DNA of 64,000 nt from positions 992,001 to 1,056,000 of the forward strand of contig NZ_JQNR01000005.1 in assembly GCF_000745345.1 (NCBI RefSeq), read 5' to 3'. Positions within the stretch are counted from its first letter, which is position 1, and every line of letters begins with the position of its first letter. The stretch comes from Actinacidiphila yeochonensis CN732. Its GTDB lineage: Bacteria; Actinomycetota; Actinomycetes; Streptomycetales; Streptomycetaceae. Below are positions 26,681 to 36,300 of the stretch, piece after piece. Made by a program: the position numbers and the translations under genes. The notes below the pieces were generated by a model that made no database searches, had not been told where the DNA came from, and saw only the letters and a program-made list of their open reading frames with translations.

Positions 26681-27583
26681 TCAGGCGAGCTGTGCGGGCG
26701 CCTCCGTGGCGATCCGCTCGAAGACGTCGGGGTCGTAGGCGAAGTCGCTGTTCGGGATAGGCCAGTGCAGGACGATCTCCTCGATACCCGCTTCCGCGTG
26801 GCGCCCGGCGAAGTCGACGAACGCGTCGACGGACGCGAAGGGCGTGGCGCGATCGGGGGTGAACCCCGTCAGCAGCACGCGGTGCATGCCCGCCGCCTCC
26901 CGGCCGGCCTCACCCAGGGCGGCCTCCAGCCGTTCCACCTGGCCCCGGATCGCGGCCAGGGACTGCTCGGGGGTGCCCTCGTCGTACAGCGCCGGGTCGC
27001 CCGTGGTCACCCACGCCTGCCCGTGGCGGGCGGCCAGCCGCATCCCGCGCGGGCCGGTGGCGGCCACCGCGAACGGCAGCCGCGGCGTCTGCACGCACCC
27101 GGGGATGGTGCGTGCCTCCACCGCCGAGTAGTGGGTGCCCTGCGAGGAGACCGCCGGCTCGGTGAGCAGCCGGTCCAGCAGGGCGACGAACTCCGCGAAC
27201 CGGTCCGCCCGCTCCCGCGGCGACCACGGCTCCTGCCCGAGCGCCACCGCGTCGAAGCCGGTCCCCCCGGCCCCGATACCGAGCGTCACCCGCCCGCCAC
27301 TGACGTCGTCGAGGGTGATGAGGTCCTTCGCCAGCGTGACGGGGTGCCGGAAGTTCGGCGACGTGACCATCGTCCCGAGCCGCATCCGCTCCGTCACCCC
27401 GGCGGCCGCCGTCAGGGTCGGCACGGCCCCGAACCAGGTCCCGTCCCGGAACGGCACCCGCCAGGACAGGTGGTCGTAGGTGTACGCGGCCCCGAACCCC
27501 AGCGCCTCGGCCCGCCGCCACACCTCCCGGCCCTCACTCCAACGGTAGACCGGCAGGATCACGGTGCTCAGACGCAGACTCAT
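26681..27583 (-). CDS. LLM-class F420-dependent oxidoreductase
   Basis: A 300-residue luciferase-like TIM-barrel protein: LSTVILPVYRWSEGREVWRR, YTYDHLSWRVPFRDGTWFGA, LITLDDVSGGRVTLGIGAGG. The family uses F420 or FMN. The ATG at 27583 (MSLRLST) starts at the first beta strand. It runs toward the GNAT gene with a 72-bp gap. It may lie outside the cluster; substrate unknown. Confidence 0.88.
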   Translation of the reverse strand: MSLRLSTVILPVYRWSEGREVWRRAEALGFGAAYTYDHLSWRVPFRDGTWFGAVPTLTAAAGVTERMRLGTMVTSPNFRHPVTLAKDLITLDDVSGGRVTLGIGAGGTGFDAVALGQEPWSPRERADRFAEFVALLDRLLTEPAVSSQGTHYSAVEARTIPGCVQTPRLPFAVAATGPRGMRLAARHGQAWVTTGDPALYDEGTPEQSLAAIRGQVERLEAALGEAGREAAGMHRVLLTGFTPDRATPFASVDAFVDFAGRHAEAGIEEIVLHWPIPNSDFAYDPDVFERIATEAPAQLA

Positions 27584-27803
27584 ACCGTCGAGCCTACGGG
27601 CATCCGCGCGAAGCGGAACGTCGGCGTCCGCACCGCCCGGGAGCCGTGCCCCCACCCGAAACGACGCCTCCCCGGGCCCACGTCCGCACCCCCGGGCCCG
27701 TCCGCCAGCCGCCGCGCGGCTGTCCGTAAGCCGTCTCTCAGCTGCCGCGCGGCCGTCCGTCAGCTGCCGCGCGGTTGTCCGTAAGCCGTCTCTCAGCCGT
27801 CTC

Positions 27804-28352
27804 TCAGCCGCCGCGCAGCACCTGTCGGCGCCGCAGTGCGACGGCCGCGCCCAGTCCCAGGAAGAGCACCCCGCCCGCCAGCGTGACCACCATGGCCACG
27901 CTCCAGCCGGGCGGGTGCGCGACCTGCGAGGCGAGCATCACCCGGGACGGCTTGCGGCTGTCGTAGACGACGGCGACCGCCGAGCCCTTCGCCAGCCCCT
28001 TGGGCAGCGAGCCGCCCGACGGCACGCACAGGTTGCCGTGGTGCGTCCCGGCCGCGTCCTCGAAGGACACCTGTACGTCCGTGTGCTGGCCGTACTTGTT
28101 GGTGCCGGCCTTCTCGACGAAGGCCACCTTCTGCGTCCCGTGGTCGCGGAGGGCGTCCACCGTGGAGCCGCAGTCGGACCGGAAGGCGAAGAACATGCCG
28201 AAGCACAGCACGCTGAAGACCAGCAGGACGGCGATCAGCCCGCGCTTCGGCGCACCGGCCGCCACCCGTGCGCGGAGCGGGACCTCCTGTGATCCGGTCC
28301 CGTCGGACGCACCGGGCCGCGTCCAGTCGTCCCTCTTGACCTTGCGACCCAT
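27804..28352 (-). CDS. DUF3592-like membrane protein
   Basis: A 182-residue protein with a basic N-terminus, one membrane segment (RGLIAVLLVFSVLCFGMFFAF), an exported domain with cysteines (SDCGS, NLCVPSGG) and a second membrane segment (WSVAMVVTLAGGVLFLGLGA). The ATG overlaps the stop of the preceding gene by one base (TGATG). The DUF3592-type layout is recognised from the general pattern; function unknown. It belongs to a three-gene cassette. Confidence 0.75.
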   Translation of the reverse strand: MGRKVKRDDWTRPGASDGTGSQEVPLRARVAAGAPKRGLIAVLLVFSVLCFGMFFAFRSDCGSTVDALRDHGTQKVAFVEKAGTNKYGQHTDVQVSFEDAAGTHHGNLCVPSGGSLPKGLAKGSAVAVVYDSRKPSRVMLASQVAHPPGWSVAMVVTLAGGVLFLGLGAAVALRRRQVLRGG

Positions 28353-29797
28353 CACAACCCCAACCAGTGCCCGACGCTCTTGGCCGCATGGCCCACGTCC
28401 TTGGCCGCGTGCCCGACGTCCTTGGCCGCGCCCTCGACCGCGTGTTCGGTCCCCTTGATCGCCTTCTGGCCGGTATCGCTCTCCAGGAAGCGGTAGGCCC
28501 CGTACCCGACCCCTGCGGCGACCAAGATACCCGCACCGGCCGCCCATCCGACGGGACCGCCGGCGATGGCGACCGTGGCCGCCTCCATCGCCCAGCCCGC
28601 GCCCGCGCCGACGGCGAGCGACCCGACGTTCGCGGTGACGGCGACGTCCGGGTCCGTCCCGTTCCTGATGTCCCACCAGGTGCCCGCGGCCGTGAGCACG
28701 GCGCCGACCGCGGGCACCTTCTCACCGACCCGCAGGAACTTGCCGAGTACCTCGCTGTCCGACGCGGCACCGTGCAGCAGCGGCTTGGCGGCGTCCGTCA
28801 CGGACACGTTCATCAGCTTGGACAGGCCGCCGAGGTTGAACTTGGCCAGCACCCCCTCCGCCTGGCGGAGGTCCGACTCGGAGGCCTTTCCGAAGGTGCC
28901 GGTGAGCTTCTTGATCGCTCTCCGCTGCGCGGCGGTGAGGCCGGGACTGTTCACCCGGTACTCGTGGAGCGCCTGGGCCGCCTTGGCGAACCGGTCCGCC
29001 CGCTCGTTGATCAGGCTCGCGTACTGGGCCTGACCCGCGAGGACGCCCTGCAGGATGCCGCCCTCGGTCGACCAGTTGTCCTTCGGGACGAAGAGGTCCT
29101 TCAGGTCGGCCCACGCGATGTCCCACAGGTCCGGGTCGTCCTGCTGCATCAGCGCGCGGTTCCACACCGCGGACGGGTCGTCCTTGGGTACCGGCCCCTG
29201 GAAGAGGGCGAGCGTCTTGGAGAAGCCGGGCGCGGGCGGGTCGGCCGCCATCGCCGAACGGAACGCGTCGGCGAAGGTCGCCATGTCCTGCTTGGCCGTG
29301 GTGCTGTGCGTGGCGGCCACCACGGAGGGCAGTTGGGAGGCGAGTTCCGGGTCGAGCCCCGCGTAGAAGGCGGAGGTCCAGTCCGGGTCGTCCTTGTGGG
29401 CGGCCAGCTCCGACGCGACCCGGTGGAGCTCCGTTCCCGCCGGGCCCGAGGCCAGTCCCTCGGCGGCGTCGGCCTCCTTCGCCGCCTTGCCGCCGGCCGC
29501 TCGGGCCAGCTTCACCGACATCACCGGCTCGGGGACGTTCACCATCCCGTGGACGACCCCGTCGCCGGCCTTGCTCATCGCGGCGGCGAGTCCGTGCCGG
29601 CGGCGCAGCATCGGCAGCTGGTCGTCCGCCCACCGGCTGATCCCGATCAGTTCGTCGAGGGGGCCGGTCTCCAGCCCCAGCGAGGCGAACCCGGTCCGAA
29701 ACGAGCGCGCCTTCGCCCCCAGATCGGACGAGTCCTTCGTGAAGGACGTGACCATGCCGCCCAGCGCGTCCGGATCTATGCCGGAGAACTCACCCAC
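28352..29797 (-). CDS. WXG100/T7SS effector-like protein
   Basis: A 481-residue protein. The N-terminal 110 residues are helical and WXG100-like (ALGGMVTSFTKDSSDLGAKA, SRWADDQLPMLRRRHGLAAA). The middle is uncharacterised. The C-terminus has a glycine-zipper hydrophobic hairpin (GSLAVGAGAGWAMEAATVAI, GGPVGWAAGAGILVAAGVG) and then repeated KDVGHAAK units. The GTG start overlaps the upstream gene by 8 nt. The pattern resembles membrane-active T7SS substrates, but no toxin domain is identified. Confidence 0.65.
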   Translation of the reverse strand: MGEFSGIDPDALGGMVTSFTKDSSDLGAKARSFRTGFASLGLETGPLDELIGISRWADDQLPMLRRRHGLAAAMSKAGDGVVHGMVNVPEPVMSVKLARAAGGKAAKEADAAEGLASGPAGTELHRVASELAAHKDDPDWTSAFYAGLDPELASQLPSVVAATHSTTAKQDMATFADAFRSAMAADPPAPGFSKTLALFQGPVPKDDPSAVWNRALMQQDDPDLWDIAWADLKDLFVPKDNWSTEGGILQGVLAGQAQYASLINERADRFAKAAQALHEYRVNSPGLTAAQRRAIKKLTGTFGKASESDLRQAEGVLAKFNLGGLSKLMNVSVTDAAKPLLHGAASDSEVLGKFLRVGEKVPAVGAVLTAAGTWWDIRNGTDPDVAVTANVGSLAVGAGAGWAMEAATVAIAGGPVGWAAGAGILVAAGVGYGAYRFLESDTGQKAIKGTEHAVEGAAKDVGHAAKDVGHAAKSVGHWLGL

Positions 29798-30101
29798 CGG
29801 CCACCACCGGATCGACGAGGACGGCCTCCGCGCCGGAGCCCTCCAGCGCGGCCACGAGCTTCCCCGCGGGTACCGCGGCCCACGGCTGGGCCTCGCCCAT
29901 AGCCTCCACCAGGCCGACGAGCGTGCTGAACACCGGCAGCGTCAGGTGCGGTTCCCCCTCGGCGTCCAGGACATGGCGGAGCATCAGCTGCACCTGCCCC
30001 TCACGCACGGGTGCTCCGTCGACGGTCGGCAGCGATCCGAGCAGCGGCACGACAAGCACGCTCTCGGCGTCCGGCGGTGCCCATCCAGTCATCTCCACCA
30101 C
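29790..30101 (-). CDS. SseB-like small protein
   Basis: A 103-residue acidic protein with segments such as VLVVPLLGSLPTVDGAPVRE and PVFSTLVGLVEAMGEAQPWA, typical of the SseB-type domain seen next to T7SS-like genes in Streptomyces. Alternative starts are GTG 30101, GTG 30098 and ATG 30092. It is the first gene of the cassette that includes the WXG100-like protein and the DUF3592-like protein. Confidence 0.65.
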   Translation of the reverse strand: MVEMTGWAPPDAESVLVVPLLGSLPTVDGAPVREGQVQLMLRHVLDAEGEPHLTLPVFSTLVGLVEAMGEAQPWAAVPAGKLVAALEGSGAEAVLVDPVVAGG

Positions 30102-30232
30102 GGCGCCAGCCTAGAACCGGCGCGACGGAACAGGGATAGGGAGAGGCGTCAAGATTTCCGCCCTCCGGCTCCGTGGGCGGACCCGGCCGGCCGGCACGCT
30201 TCCCGCACCGGTCAGCCCGCGCCGTCCACCCG

Positions 30233-30415
30233 TCAGCTCGGGTCGGTTCGCTGGAAGGAGGCGAGGTAGCGGTCGACCTCGTCCCGGTCGTAGCCCCGCC
30301 GCACGAGCATGAACCCCGCGAAATCCGGGGCCAGGCCCAACCCGGCCCGCAGGCGTTCGACCTGGATGTCGACCTCGCGGGGGTCGTACCCCCGCCGCTT
30401 GATCGAGAAAGACAT
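30233..30415 (-). CDS. Small DivIVA-motif protein (60 aa)
   Basis: It encodes two tandem DivIVA-type motifs, RRGYDPREVDIQVERLRAGL and RRGYDRDEVDRYLASFQRTD, and nothing else. DivI1A motifs (RGYDxxEVDxxL) usually sit at the front of longer coiled-coil proteins of polar growth, so this isolated pair is unusual. The ATG is at 30415; an upstream in-frame extension has no homology. Function unknown. Confidence 0.7.
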   Translation of the reverse strand: MSFSIKRRGYDPREVDIQVERLRAGLGLAPDFAGFMLVRRGYDRDEVDRYLASFQRTDPS

Positions 30416-30648
30416 ACGTGGACGGTAGTTGAGTACGCGTCGGCTGTCTCCCCGCCCGGCACGGACGCCGCACGCACGGCTCCACGGAGGGTTCGCGCGC
30501 CTACCCGACCTGACCGAATTGCACCATCCGGGTGGCGTTGATGTGAAAATCCCCGAACTCGACGTGCGGGTCCGTGAAATCTGTGCTGGCTTCCTCATGA
30601 TCGGACTAGTCAGTTCACCGCATCATGACGCAAGGAAGCGAGAGGACC

Positions 30649-31275
30649 ATGGCTACCGACATCAGGACGTTCTGGAGCGCGCTGCTCAGCGTGCTGCTGA
30701 AGTGCCTCGCCGGACTCGGGTTCGCCCCGGCCGCCCGTGCCGCCGCCCGCCGGCAGGCGCAGGTCACCACCGCCGCGGTGGTCGCGCCCGCCGCGCACAC
30801 CACCCGCACCGCCCGCACCGCCGGGAGCCGCGGTGCCCTACCCGTCGATGCCGGGGCGGTGACCTCCGCCACGCCGCCTGGGAACCCGCGCGCCGGAGCC
30901 CCCGCGCTGCCCGCGCAGAAGGCCCGGATCTCCCGTGGCACCGGCAGGAGGACACCCGCTGCCACCCGTCCGGCCGCATCCGGCCCCGGAGCCGCGTCCG
31001 CGGCGCCGTCCGTGCCTGGTGCCCGCCGCCGCACCGACGTCCACGTCCCCGCGCCGCGTACCCGCGACTCACGCAGCTTCCGCCGCATGGCCGGCGGCAC
31101 CCTTCCGCCGACGATGAAGCAGCGCATCCGGGCCGAGGCCCACGGTGCCACGCCGAGCTCTCGCAGCCTGCCGGTCGGCCTGGACGCGCTCGAACTGGCC
31201 GGGATGGGCGCTCTGGCCTCCGTCGCGACCTCCGGCACGGGTCGTACCCGCGCCGAACTCGCCCTGTGCGCCTGA
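30649..31275 (+). CDS. DUF6344-like protein
   Basis: A 208-residue protein starting at ATG 30649 behind GCGAGAGGACC. The N-terminus (MATDIRTFWSALLSVLLKCL) resembles Streptomyces proteins with the DUF6344 name; the rest is Ala/Pro/Arg-rich with many basic residues. There is one possible membrane segment near the N-terminus. Function unknown, and the family assignment is from memory. Confidence 0.55.
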   Translation: MATDIRTFWSALLSVLLKCLAGLGFAPAARAAARRQAQVTTAAVVAPAAHTTRTARTAGSRGALPVDAGAVTSATPPGNPRAGAPALPAQKARISRGTGRRTPAATRPAASGPGAASAAPSVPGARRRTDVHVPAPRTRDSRSFRRMAGGTLPPTMKQRIRAEAHGATPSSRSLPVGLDALELAGMGALASVATSGTGRTRAELALCA

Positions 31276-31913
31276 ACCCGCAGGTCATCCACGCGTGCGC
31301 ATCCGTCCGGACCCCGCCCAGGGCGTCCCGCGCGAACGGCACGTGGAGACCGCACCCCGGAACCAGCCGCAGGCCCGAAACCACCGGCACGCACGGTACG
31401 ACCGGTACGACCGGTACGACCGGCACGACCGGCACGCACGGCTCCACCGCCACAGCGTGCCCGACGACGCCGGCCAGGCAGACCAGGTACGCCGGATCCA
31501 CCGGGCCCGCAAGCTGTGAGGGCTCTCCCGGATCCACCCGCCGCACCGGTTCCACCCGCCGCACCAGTTCCACCGGGCCCATCGGCTCCACCAGCGAGGT
31601 CAGCTACACCAGCTCCATCGGTTCACACCGCGCCATCGGCTCCCACCGCGCCATCGGCTCCCACCGCGCCGCCGGCTCGGTCAGCTCCACCGTCCGGACC
31701 GGGTCCATCAGGCCCACCGGACATACCGGTCCGACCAGGCCCACCAGCAGCAGCCGCTCATGCGGCACGTTCAGCCGGACCACGGCGAGCGTCCCGGCCC
31801 CAGTGCGGCAGCCCACCGAGCACCTCACGAGCGGCCGACCCCGCCCGAAGCTCCGGTGAGCGGATGTCCGCACCTGTGTGCGGTACGGCCTGCCGGTAGG
31901 CCAGGATGGGGCG
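31276..31913. repeat. Repeat-rich intergenic region
   Basis: About 640 bp without a supported gene. TACGACCGG-type 9-bp repeats occupy about 31396-31440. An 18-bp unit (CCATCGGCTCCCACCGCG) is repeated at 31633-31672, within a longer 15-bp-periodic stretch from about 31540. Open frames here are artefacts of the repeats. Confidence 0.7.
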
Positions 31914-33284
31914 GTGACCCCAGCCATCGAGCCAGCCGAACCGCCAGACCAGCAGTCCGACGACAACCGGCCCGACGCCCCGACGGGCACCCGGACCGGG
32001 ACCCCCGACACGGGGATCACACCGCGGCACCCCGGCAGCGGCGGCACCACCGACCGGACCGGGCTGGAGGAACGGGCCGAGCAGACGGGCCCGAGCGGAC
32101 GCCCCACGGCGACCCGGCGGAACTCCGCGTCCAGGACCGGGAACACCGGAAACAGCAGGACCACCAGCACCACGAGCGCCACCGAACGAACCGGCGGCAC
32201 CGACAACCCTCAGGACGCCCAGGAGAACACCCAGGGCGCCAAGGACGACAGGGAGCGCCAGGAGAGCGACGACCGCGAGAGCGCCGAGAACGCGAAGAGC
32301 CCCACCACTGCCTCCCCGGACACCGCCGGCAGCACCAGCCCGCGCGGCCACGACGAGCAGCACCCCGACGAACATCTCACCTCCGGACACCGCTCCGCCG
32401 AGCAGCACTCCTCCGCGGTCCACTCCGCTGAGCAGCAGCACCCACAACCGCACAGCCAGACCTTCGCCGACCCCGGTACGCGGCTGATCGCCACCGATCT
32501 CGACGGCACCCTTCTGCGCAGCGACCGCACGGTCTCGCCGCGCACGGTCGCCGCCCTGGCCGCCGCCGAACGGGCAGGCGTGGAGGTCTTCTTCGTCACC
32601 GGCCGCCCCCTGCGCTGGATGGGTGTGGTCGCTGAGCACCTCGCCGGCCACGGCCTGGCCATTCTGGCCAACGGCGCCGGCGTCTACGACCTGCGGGCCG
32701 GCACGCTCATCGAGGCGTTCCCGCTGCCCGAGGCCGACGCGCTCGCGATCGCCCATGCCCTGCGCGCGGCCCACCCCGAGACGACGTTCGCGGTCGAGCG
32801 CGTCGGCGGTTTCCGACGCGAGCCCGCGTACCCCGAGTTCGAGCCCGACAGCACCGGTGCGCCGTCGCCCGTCGGCGAGTTGCTCGCAGCCGACCGGGAC
32901 CAGCCCGTGCTGAAGCTTCTCGCCCACCACCCCTCAGCCGCCCCGGACGAGTTCCTGGCCCACGCCCTGGCCCTGGCCGGCGACCGGGTCGAGGTCACCC
33001 GGTCCAGCCCCTCGGCCCTGCTGGAGATCAGCGGCGCCGGGGTGAGCAAGGCCACCACCCTCGCGAAGTGCTGCGCCGAGCGCGGGATCACCGCCTCCGA
33101 GGTGGCGGCCTTCGGGGACATGCCGAACGACCTGGCCATGCTGTCCTGGGCGGGCACCTCGTACGCGGTCGCCAACGCGCACCCGCACGTGCGGGCCGCC
33201 ACCACCCACCGCACCGCGTCCAACGACGAGGACGGCGTGGCCCAGGTCATCGAACGCATCGTCGCCGCCCGCACCACGGCCTGA
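31914..33284 (+). CDS. HAD family Cof-like phosphatase
   Basis: A 456-residue HAD protein whose first 185 residues are Gly/Thr/Ser-rich low complexity. The catalytic core starts at LIATDLDGTLLRSDRTVSPR (motif I DLDGT), continues FFVTGRPLRWMG (motif II) and ends AFGDMPNDLAMLSWAGTSYA (motif IV). The GTG at 31914 follows GGATGGGG. Cof-type enzymes dephosphorylate small sugar or cofactor phosphates. The long disordered leader is unusual for the family. Confidence 0.85.
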   Translation: MTPAIEPAEPPDQQSDDNRPDAPTGTRTGTPDTGITPRHPGSGGTTDRTGLEERAEQTGPSGRPTATRRNSASRTGNTGNSRTTSTTSATERTGGTDNPQDAQENTQGAKDDRERQESDDRESAENAKSPTTASPDTAGSTSPRGHDEQHPDEHLTSGHRSAEQHSSAVHSAEQQHPQPHSQTFADPGTRLIATDLDGTLLRSDRTVSPRTVAALAAAERAGVEVFFVTGRPLRWMGVVAEHLAGHGLAILANGAGVYDLRAGTLIEAFPLPEADALAIAHALRAAHPETTFAVERVGGFRREPAYPEFEPDSTGAPSPVGELLAADRDQPVLKLLAHHPSAAPDEFLAHALALAGDRVEVTRSSPSALLEISGAGVSKATTLAKCCAERGITASEVAAFGDMPNDLAMLSWAGTSYAVANAHPHVRAATTHRTASNDEDGVAQVIERIVAARTTA

Positions 33285-33346
33285 CCCCGGCCCGCCACCG
33301 CCGCCGTACCTCTCGCCGCCGTCCGCCCGCCTCCGCAGGCCGCCCG

Positions 33347-36300
33347 TCAGCGGCCCACCAACTGCGCTGTGCGGGACGACGGTTCGGCCGCGCGCTCCCG
33401 CTCCAGCGCGCGGCGGAACGGACCGTCGGCGGTGGCCAGCTCCGACCAGCCGCCCCGCTGCACCACCTGTCCCCGGTCCAGCACCAGGATCTCGTCGACG
33501 GCGCCGTCGGCCAGCCCGGCCAGGCGGTGGGTGATGATCAGCACCGTACGGCCGCGGGTGGCCGCCAGCAGGTCGGCGGTGAGGGCGTCGGCGGTGGGCA
33601 GGTCCAGGTGTTCGGCGGGCTCGTCCAGGACCAGCACGGGGAAGCGGGCGAGCAGCGCCCTGGCCAGGGCGAGCCGCTGCCGCATACCGCCCGAGAGCCG
33701 GGCGCCGTGCTCCCCGACCTCCGTGTCCAGGTCGAGGTCCAGCCGGGCCGCGGCCAGCGCGTCGCGCAGTTCGCCGTCCGAGGCCGTCGGCCGGGCCAGC
33801 CGGAGGTTCTCCCGGACGGTGCTGGCGAAGACGTGCGCGTCCTGCGCGCACAGCCCGACCAGCCGGCGGACGTCGTCCCCGTCGAGGTCCGCGGCGGCCT
33901 GCCCGGCGAGGGTGTAGGAGCCGCTCTCCGCGTCGAGGAACCGCAGCAGCACGTGGGCCAGCGTGGTCTTGCCCGCCCCCGAGGGGCCGACGACCGCGAT
34001 CCGGCGGCCCGGGGTGAGGGTGAGGTCGACGCCGCGCAACGCCGGTTCCGCCTGCCCCGGGTGGCGGGCCGTCAGCCCGCGCAGCACCAGCGGGTACGGC
34101 GTCGCCGGCGGCTCGGACGGCTGCTCCGGTTCGCTGACGGGCACGGGCGCGTGCAGGACGTCCCGTACGCGGGCCGCGGCCTGGCGGCTGCGGCGCCGCT
34201 GCTGGGCGGCCGCGGGCAGCCCGGCGACCGACTCGAAGGCGGCCAGCGGCAGCAGCACCACCACGGCGAGCACCACCCCGTGGAGTTCGTGCGCGGCCAC
34301 CGCCCGCACCCCCGTCCAGGCGCAGACGGCCACGGTGACCCCGGTGACCAGTGCGGTGAGCCCGGCGCCCAGAGCGGTGGCGGCGGCCGACCGGGCGGCG
34401 AGCACCCGCAGCGCGCGGTCGGCGCGGTCGGCCTCGGCCCGGCGGCGCGGCAGGGCGCCCGCGACGGCCAGTTCGGCGGTGCCCGTGAACAGGCCGAGCA
34501 CGCGGGCGGAGAGCTCTCCGCGGGCCGGGGCCAGCCGTCCCTCGGTGCGGTGGGCGACGGCGACGGCGAGCGCCGGCACGCCCACACCGGCGGCGAGCAG
34601 CCCCACGCCCAGAACCGCCCCCGCGGCGGGCAGCAGCCATGCGGTGAAGGCGGCCGCCCCCAGCGCTGTGGCACCCCCGGTCACAGCCGGCAGCAGCCAG
34701 CGCAGGTAGTGGTCCTGGACGCCGTCCACGTCGGCGACCAGCCGGGACAGCAGGTCACCGCGGTCGGTGCGGCCGAGGCCGGCGGGGGCGAGGCGCTCAA
34801 GCCGCCGGTAGACGGCCGCGCGTACCCCGGCGAGCGCCCGGAAGACGGCGTCGTGCCCGACCAGCCGCTCGCCGTAGCGGAAGACGGCCCGGCCGATCCC
34901 GAAGGTGCGGGTCGCGGTGACGGCCACCATCAGGTACAGCACGGGCGGCTGCTGCGCGGCACGGCTGATCAGCCACCCTGACGTCCCCATGAGCCCGACG
35001 GCGCATCCCAGCGCCAGTACGCCCAGCACACAGGCCCAGGCGAACCGGCCGCGGAAGCCGCGCGCGGTGCCGACGCCGAGCAGCCCGCGCCGGCCCGTGC
35101 CCGGGTCCCCGTTCGAGTCCGCGCCCGAGTCCGTGCCCGAGGCCATGCCCGAGACCGTCGCCGACGCCGCATCCGGCTCCGCATCCGGTACGTCGCGCCT
35201 GTCCCCGTCCCACTCCTGCACCGCGCCGGGCCGGGCCTCCTCCGACAGCGCCTGGGCGCTGGGGGATTCACCGGGAAACGGGAGGGGGGAGGGGATGGCG
35301 TGGACGCGATCGGCGAGCGGGAGGAGCGCGGGCCGGTGGGCGATCAGCAGGACCGTCCGAGGAGCGGCCAGGTCGCGCAGCGAGGCGATGACCTCGCCCT
35401 CGGTCTCGCCGTCGAGGTTGGCGGTCGGCTCGTCGAGGAGGAGCAGGGGCCGGTCGGCGAGGAAGGCGCGGGCGAGTGCGAGCCGCTGCCGCTGGCCGGC
35501 GGAGAGCCCGGCGCCGTCGTCCCCGACGAGGTCGCCCGGCGCGGCGAACCCGTCGGCGCCCGCGGCGGTGAGTGCGGCCCGGACCTCGGTGTCGGTGGCG
35601 TCCGGCCGGGCGAGCCGTACGTTCTCCGCGACGGTGCCGGCGAACAGGTGCGGGTGCTGCGGCACCCAGGCGATCTGGCGGTGCCAGGACGCCGGGTCGA
35701 TGGCGGCCAGGTCGGTCCCGTCGACGGTGATCCGCCCGGCGGCGGGGGTGGCGAAGCCGAGCAGCGCCCGCAGCAGGGTGGACTTGCCCGCCCCGCTCGG
35801 TCCGGTGACGGCGACCGTCTCGCCGGGGGCGAGCCGCAGCGTGGTCGGCGCCAGCCGCCCGTCGAGCCGTACCTCCAGGTCCTGGACCTCGACCACGGCC
35901 GTCCGCAGGTCGGGGGCGGGGAGCCCGTGGCCGGCGGTGGCGGCCTGCGGCGTCTCCAGGACGGCGAAGACCTCCTCGGCCGCCGCCAGGCCCTCCGCGG
36001 CGGCGTGGTACTGCGCGCCCACCTGGCGCAGCGGCAGGTAGGCCTCGGGGGCCAGGACCAGCACCATCAGCCCGGTGCGCAGGTCGAGTTCGCCGTGCAC
36101 CAGGCGCATGCCGACGCCGACCGCGACCAGCGCCACGGAGATGGTGGCGAGCAGTTCCAGCACGAAGGAGGAGAGGAAGGCGATGCGCAGGGTGCGCAGG
36201 GTGGCCTTGCGGTAGTCGTCGGTGATGGCACGGATCTTCTCCGCCTGGACCTTGGCGCGGCCGAACACCTTCAGCGTGGGCAGGCCGGCGACCACGTCGA

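Noticed and set aside
30429..31859. Collagen-like Gly-Thr-rich frame
   Set aside because: Composed of intergenic tandem repeats and overlapping the DUF6344-like gene; not a supported protein.
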